Part shown: positions 59,468 through 64,000 of the stretch, in pieces
Position numbering within the stretch: the first letter of the stretch is position 1
How the letters are laid out: the number at the start of each line of letters is the position of its first letter
Origin: Microcoleus sp036704825
GTDB taxonomy: Bacteria > Cyanobacteriota > Cyanobacteriia > Cyanobacteriales > Microcoleaceae
DNA: 64,000 bases
Assembly: GCA_036704825.1 (NCBI GenBank)
Contig: JAUBSN010000002.1
Coordinates: 124,001 to 188,000, forward strand
Direction: 5' to 3'
Notes under the pieces: model-generated
What the model was told of the DNA's origin: nothing
What the model saw: the letters and a program-made list of their open reading frames with translations, nothing else
Databases searched by the model: none
Made by a program: the position numbers and the translations under genes

Positions 59468-62400
59468 ATGACTCTCAACTTAGCTGGCTATCAATTCGTT
59501 GAAACCCTCCACAGCGGGATCAGAACTTCAGTCGATCGCGCTCGGAGGATTTCGGACTGTTCCAGCGCGATCGTCAAAACGCTAAAGGCTGAGTATCCCA
59601 CCCTTGCTGACATCACCCGCTTGCGCCACGAATATCAAATCCTGCACAGCTTGAACGTAGAAACGATTGTCAAAGCCATTAGTTTAGAAACCTATAAAAA
59701 CGGTTTAGCACTGATATTAGAAGATTCAGGCTCCCAGTCTCTCAACGATTGGATGAAGGGGAAAAAACTCGCAATCATTCAATTTCTGTCTTTGGGAATC
59801 CAGCTTGTCTCTGCCTTAGCAGAAATCCACAAACATAACATTATTCATAAAGATGTAAAGCCACAAAATATTATCATCAACCCAGCCACTGAAAAAGTTC
59901 AAATTATTGATTTTAGCATCGCTTCGCGCCTGGAGCGAGAAAATTCGACCATCAGCCATCCAGATTTGCTCGAAGGCACACTCGCCTATATGTCGCCAGA
60001 ACAAACTGGCCGGATGAATCGGTCAATTGACTACCGCACTGATTTTTATTCACTAGGCATTACCTTCTATGAAATGCTCACAGGCGAGTTGCCATTTCAT
60101 TCCACAGACCCGCTGGAATTGGTACACAGCCATATTGCCAAAACTCCCATTCCCCCTCACCAGCTAAATCCTGAAATCCCACCACAAATTTCAGCGATTG
60201 CGATGAAGTTATTAGCTAAAAATGCTGAAGACCGCTACCAAAGCAATGAAGGACTAAAATTTGACTTAGAAACTTGCTTGCTCAAACTACAGGCTAGCGG
60301 ATATATTTCCAAATTTGTTGTTGGAAGTGCGGATAAAGCAGGGCAATTAAATATACCGCAAAAGCTCTACGGTCGCGACCGAGAAATTGAAAAAATTCTC
60401 GAAACTTTCGATTGCGTTGCCAGCGGTACCGCCGAATTAATGCTGGTTTCCGGTTATTCCGGGATAGGCAAAACAGTGTTGGTCAATGAAGTTCACAAAC
60501 CCATTGTGCGGCAGCGAGGATATTTTATTGCGGGGAAATTTGACCAGTTCAAGCGCAATATTCCTTATGCTTCCCTGATTCAAGCATTCCAATCCTTAAC
60601 TCAGCAACTTCTAACCGAAGGCGAAGCAGAAATCCAAACTTGGAAAGCAAAACTGTTATCCGCTTTAGGCGATAACGGACAAGTCATCATTGATGTTATC
60701 CCTGAAGTTGAATTAATTATTGGCAAACAGCCACCCGTAGCAGAACTAGGGGCAACTGAATCGCAAAACCGTTTCAGTCGCGTCTTTAAACAATTCATAG
60801 GCGTATTTACGACTGTTGACCATCCCTTAGTTATCTTTCTCGATGACTTGCAGTGGGCGGATTCAGCATCGTTGAAATTAATTGAATTGCTAATAACTGA
60901 TTCTGATAGCAAGTATTTATTGCTGATTGGGGCATATCGAGATAACGAAGTTTTTCCCACTCATCCGACGATTCAAACAATTGACAAGATTCGCCAAACT
61001 GGTGCGAGGGTGAATGATATTGTCCTTCAACCATTACACCTGGTTGATGTCGAAGAATTAATTGCGGATACTTTAAATGAATCTGGCGGTTCGGAATCCC
61101 TGTGTGTAAAAACGCGAAATTTCGCGTCTCTACTTTTCAATAAAACGCAGGGCAATCCTTTCTTCTTAAGTCAACTCCTCAAAACTCTCTATCAAGAAGA
61201 TTTGTTGACTTATAACTTCACCCCCCTAATCCCCCCTTACCAAGGAGGGACAAAGGGGGGTTGGCAATGGAATATCGAGCAAATTCAAGCAATCGGCATC
61301 ACCGATTACAACGTTGTCGAACTGATTGCTAGAAACATACGCAAATTGCCCGAAGATACCCAAAAAGTATTAAAATTTGCTGCTTGTATTGGCAACACTT
61401 TTAACTTAGAAGTTTTGGCGATTGTCAATCAAGAATCATCCTTAGTCACGGCAGCACAGTTGTGGGCAGCACTTCAAGCTGGGTTGATTTTACCTTTGAG
61501 CAATGAATACAAAATTCCTCTCGTATTTAGTCAGGAAGAGTCGGGCGGTTTTACCTTAACTGATGTGAAAGTTGACTACAAGTTTTTACATGACAGAGTG
61601 CAGCAAGCTGCCTATTCTTTGATTCCAGACGATCGGAAAAAAGAGACCCACTTAAAAATCGGTCAACTGCTGCTGCAAAGTACAACGCCCGAAGACCGAA
61701 AAGAAAATATTTTCGCTTTAGTTAACCAGCTAAATTACGGTACTGACTTACTTACCGCCGAATCCCAAAAATATGAACTAGCCCAATTGAATCTGATTGC
61801 CGGTCAGAAAGCGAAAGCTGCTACAGCCCACGATTCCGCCGTCAAATATTTGCAAGTGGGTTTATCTCTGCTAGCGGTAGATAGTTGGGACAATCAATAT
61901 GAACTGACATTAAGGCTGCATGAGGAAGCAGCAGAGTCAGCATATTTGAGTGGTGATTTTGGTGGAATGCAGAGATTTGTTGAGATAGTACAAAACTGCG
62001 CCAAAACGCTGCTGGACACAGTAAAAGTGTACAAAGTCCAGATTCAAGCTTATATGGCGCAGAACAAGCTGCTGGAAGCATTGAATACGGGGCTGCAAGT
62101 CTTAAAGGAGTTGGAGGTAGAGTTTCCCGAGTCGCCAAACCCATCTGATATTGGGCAGGCGCTGGGGGAAACTGCGGCAATTTTGAGCGGCACCCGAATT
62201 GAGGACTTAATCGAGCTCCCTGAAATGACCGATCGTTATCAATTAGCAGCGATCGGGATTTTGTCAAGTATATTTTCTGCTTGCTATTCTGGGATGCCGG
62301 CACTGGTGCCTTTAACAGTGTGCAAACAGGTCGATTTATCCGTTCAATACGGCAATGCTTCTGTGTCTCCCTTTGCATATGCGGTATACAGTCTTCTTCT

Positions 62401-64000
62401 TTGCGGGGCGGTAGGAGATATTGAGGGGGGCTACGAGTTCGGCCAATTAGCTTTACGTCTAGTGTCAAAGTTAAATGCCAAAGAAATCGAAGTCAAGACT
62501 TGCCACTTAGTGTATGCAGCCGTTCAACATTGGAAAGAACACGTTCGGAATACCTTAGAACCTTTCCTGGCAGCTTTCTCTACTGGGCTGGAAACTGGAG
62601 ATTTAGAATATGCTGGCTATGCCGTCATGGTGTGGAGTCATTACTCGTTTTTTGTTGGCAAGCAACTAATGCAACTCGAACGAGAGATAGCAACTTACAC
62701 AGATGCCATTCATAAAATTAGCCAAGAAACAGCGCTTAACAATACAAAAATCTGTTGGCAAGCCGTCTTAAACATGATGGGAAAAAGCCAAAATCTATGC
62801 CAGTTAATGGGGGAAGCCTACGACGAAGAGAAAATGCTGCCGCTACACCAGCAAACCAACAACCAACTGGCAATTCATTACTTATCATTGCACAAACTTG
62901 CGCTTTGTTACGTGTTTGAGAATTACCAGGAAGCCTTAAAAAATATCCCTCTAGTAGAAAGTTCTTTCGGAGCATCTACTGGGCAGCTAACTGTTGCGAT
63001 CTTCTATTTCTACGATTCTCTAGTACGGCTAGCTGTGTATTCTGAAACTTCACAGTCCGAGCAACAGGAAATTCTTAACCGAGTACAAGCTAATCAAGAA
63101 AAAATGCAAAACTGGGCGCATCATGCCCCAATGAATCACCTGCACAAATTCTATCTAGTAGAAGCAGAACGGCATCGGGTTTTAGGCGAAAAAATAGAAG
63201 CGATCGAGATGTACGACAAAGCGATCGTTCTTGCTAAAGAAAACGAGTATATCAACGAAGAAGCACTAGCTCACGAACTCGCTGGTAAATTTTATTTTTC
63301 ATGGGGTAAAGAAAAGATTGCCCGCACCTACATGACCGATGCTTATTATGCCTATATGCGCTGGGGGGCTGTAGCTAAAGTTAAACATCTACAAGAAAAA
63401 TACCCGCAATTAATAGCGCGAGCCTCTGCGATCGCCGAAACCCCTTTCGATCCTACGATGATAAGTCCTCCTTTGACCGTGACAGGCGGTCAAACAGAGT
63501 TGCTAGACTTGGCAACTGTAACGAAAGCATCTGTTGCCATTTCTAGCGAAATTGTTCTACCTAACTTGCTCACCAAGTTAATGAAAATTTTGATAGAAAA
63601 CGCAGGTGCTGAAACAGGAGCGCTTATTTTCTCAAAAGAGGATCGACTTGTTATAGAAGCGGCGGGGACTAAAGATGAAGTCCGAGTGCTGCAATCTTTA
63701 CCAGTATCAACTTCTGGGCAAGTGCCTATCTCGGTACTTAATTACGTCACCAGAACTCAGAAAAATGTCGTTTTAAATGATTCGGGCCTCGATGATATCT
63801 TTAACGCCGACCCCTACATTACCCAACACAAGCCAAAATCTATTTTGTGTGCGCCTATCTTATCTCAAGGTAAGTTATGTGCCATCCTGTACCTAGAAAA
63901 CAACTTGATTGCTGGCGCTTTCACGCCGAAGCGGTTAGAAGTGTTGCGGATGCTATCGGGACAAGCTGCGATCGCCTTAGAGAATGCCAACCTCTATCAT
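59468..64000 (+). CDS. Serine/threonine kinase - AAA ATPase - GAF hybrid sensor, truncated by window end
   Basis: From ATG 59468 the frame is open to base 64000 (1511 codons). A kinase domain comes first: HKDVKPQNIIIN in place of HRDxKxxN, IIDFS in place of DFG, MSPEQTG. An AAA/STAND ATPase domain follows (Walker A VSGYSGIGKT, Walker B IFLDDLQWAD), then a long helical part, and a GAF domain near the end (ILIENAGAETGALIF, SILCAPILSQGKLCAILYLEN). In the family a histidine kinase usually follows beyond the window. Two interspersed repeats are inserted in frame (61102-61133 and 61220-61262). The signal sensed is unknown. Confidence 0.92.
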   Translation, partial: MTLNLAGYQFVETLHSGIRTSVDRARRISDCSSAIVKTLKAEYPTLADITRLRHEYQILHSLNVETIVKAISLETYKNGLALILEDSGSQSLNDWMKGKKLAIIQFLSLGIQLVSALAEIHKHNIIHKDVKPQNIIINPATEKVQIIDFSIASRLERENSTISHPDLLEGTLAYMSPEQTGRMNRSIDYRTDFYSLGITFYEMLTGELPFHSTDPLELVHSHIAKTPIPPHQLNPEIPPQISAIAMKLLAKNAEDRYQSNEGLKFDLETCLLKLQASGYISKFVVGSADKAGQLNIPQKLYGRDREIEKILETFDCVASGTAELMLVSGYSGIGKTVLVNEVHKPIVRQRGYFIAGKFDQFKRNIPYASLIQAFQSLTQQLLTEGEAEIQTWKAKLLSALGDNGQVIIDVIPEVELIIGKQPPVAELGATESQNRFSRVFKQFIGVFTTVDHPLVIFLDDLQWADSASLKLIELLITDSDSKYLLLIGAYRDNEVFPTHPTIQTIDKIRQTGARVNDIVLQPLHLVDVEELIADTLNESGGSESLCVKTRNFASLLFNKTQGNPFFLSQLLKTLYQEDLLTYNFTPLIPPYQGGTKGGWQWNIEQIQAIGITDYNVVELIARNIRKLPEDTQKVLKFAACIGNTFNLEVLAIVNQESSLVTAAQLWAALQAGLILPLSNEYKIPLVFSQEESGGFTLTDVKVDYKFLHDRVQQAAYSLIPDDRKKETHLKIGQLLLQSTTPEDRKENIFALVNQLNYGTDLLTAESQKYELAQLNLIAGQKAKAATAHDSAVKYLQVGLSLLAVDSWDNQYELTLRLHEEAAESAYLSGDFGGMQRFVEIVQNCAKTLLDTVKVYKVQIQAYMAQNKLLEALNTGLQVLKELEVEFPESPNPSDIGQALGETAAILSGTRIEDLIELPEMTDRYQLAAIGILSSIFSACYSGMPALVPLTVCKQVDLSVQYGNASVSPFAYAVYSLLLCGAVGDIEGGYEFGQLALRLVSKLNAKEIEVKTCHLVYAAVQHWKEHVRNTLEPFLAAFSTGLETGDLEYAGYAVMVWSHYSFFVGKQLMQLEREIATYTDAIHKISQETALNNTKICWQAVLNMMGKSQNLCQLMGEAYDEEKMLPLHQQTNNQLAIHYLSLHKLALCYVFENYQEALKNIPLVESSFGASTGQLTVAIFYFYDSLVRLAVYSETSQSEQQEILNRVQANQEKMQNWAHHAPMNHLHKFYLVEAERHRVLGEKIEAIEMYDKAIVLAKENEYINEEALAHELAGKFYFSWGKEKIARTYMTDAYYAYMRWGAVAKVKHLQEKYPQLIARASAIAETPFDPTMISPPLTVTGGQTELLDLATVTKASVAISSEIVLPNLLTKLMKILIENAGAETGALIFSKEDRLVIEAAGTKDEVRVLQSLPVSTSGQVPISVLNYVTRTQKNVVLNDSGLDDIFNADPYITQHKPKSILCAPILSQGKLCAILYLENNLIAGAFTPKRLEVLRMLSGQAAIALENANLYH
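61102..61133. repeat. Palindromic acgcgaaatttcgcgt repeat in frame within the kinase gene
   Basis: Contains the perfect palindrome acgcgaaatttcgcgt, followed by ctctac, of the type often found between genes as gtagagacgcgaaatttcgcg. It codes for about CVKTRNFASLL just before the conserved FNKTQGNPFFL. Confidence 0.8.
61220..61262. repeat. cccccctaatcccccc/ggggggtt repeat in frame within the kinase gene
   Basis: Codes for TPLIPPYQGGTKGG between YNF and WQWNIEQIQ, which are contiguous blocks in this protein family. Same class as the repeat at 17250-17356. Confidence 0.85.

Noticed and set aside
1..64000. tRNA or rRNA genes, prophage
   Set aside because: No cloverleaf with a T-loop GTTCGAATC pattern, rRNA-like stretch or phage structural gene was recognised by eye; a covariance search would be decisive.

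Overview
The window looks like a piece of a filamentous, Oscillatoriales-type cyanobacterial chromosome (Microcoleus/Oscillatoria/Phormidium-like; inferred). Support: frequent HIP1-type GCGATCGC octamers, a group 2 cyanobacterial sigma factor, a PatD-like protein, DUF6761, an SLH-domain subtilase, a kinase/AAA/GAF hybrid sensor, and dense families of short palindromic and heptameric repeats. No rRNA, tRNA, CRISPR array or prophage was recognised.

Region by region. 1-10.2 kb is the end of a biosynthetic cluster, all on + strand: the C-terminal part of a polyketide synthase module (AT-ACP) ending in an NRPS-type condensation domain, a membrane fatty acid hydroxylase, a SerC-like aminotransferase, a fatty acyl-AMP ligase with its own ACP, an aspartyl/asparaginyl hydroxylase-like enzyme and two cytochromes P450. 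It predicts an oxidised lipid-polyketide, probably released as an amide or ester. 10.3-11.9 kb is a graveyard of insertion sequences: a tnpB relic split by an IS630 element, plus a fragment of a third transposase. 12-20.5 kb holds two overlapping MscS channel genes, a relic of an N-ATPase beta subunit, an exported FAD oxidoreductase, a HpcH/HpaI aldolase and a PF10014-type dioxygenase. 21-25.3 kb is a compact purine unit: Rieske oxygenase, NCS2 purine permease and convergent guanine deaminase.

25.5-34.5 kb is accessory DNA. Two Uma2-type proteins are followed by a STAND (NB-ARC) ATPase with a vWA-MoxR-associated type HTH. This faces a five-gene operon of unknown proteins built around an AAA ATPase, and is the best candidate here for an undescribed system. 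Beyond it lie a DUF433 protein, an AEC-transporter relic and a GNAT gene whose 3' end is made of repeat DNA. 34.6-64 kb is mostly ordinary: sigma factor, fused dipeptide-type ABC ATPase, PatD-like protein, (p)ppGpp synthetase/hydrolase, an osmolyte-binding lipoprotein, aldehyde dehydrogenase, PCD/DCoH, an OmpR regulator, the CGFS glutaredoxin/BolA pair, an SLH subtilase, a WecG glycosyltransferase, a phosphorylase-kinase-like GH15 protein, Hsp20 with a possible RNA thermometer, and the start of a large kinase/sensor gene.

Two themes stand out. First, gene decay: relics of tnpB, the IS630 transposase, the N-ATPase beta subunit, an AEC transporter, a DUF6883 gene and an RHH antitoxin. Second, repeat invasion of genes: interspersed repeats sit in frame inside the FAD oxidoreductase and twice inside the sensor kinase, and provide the stop codon of the GNAT gene.
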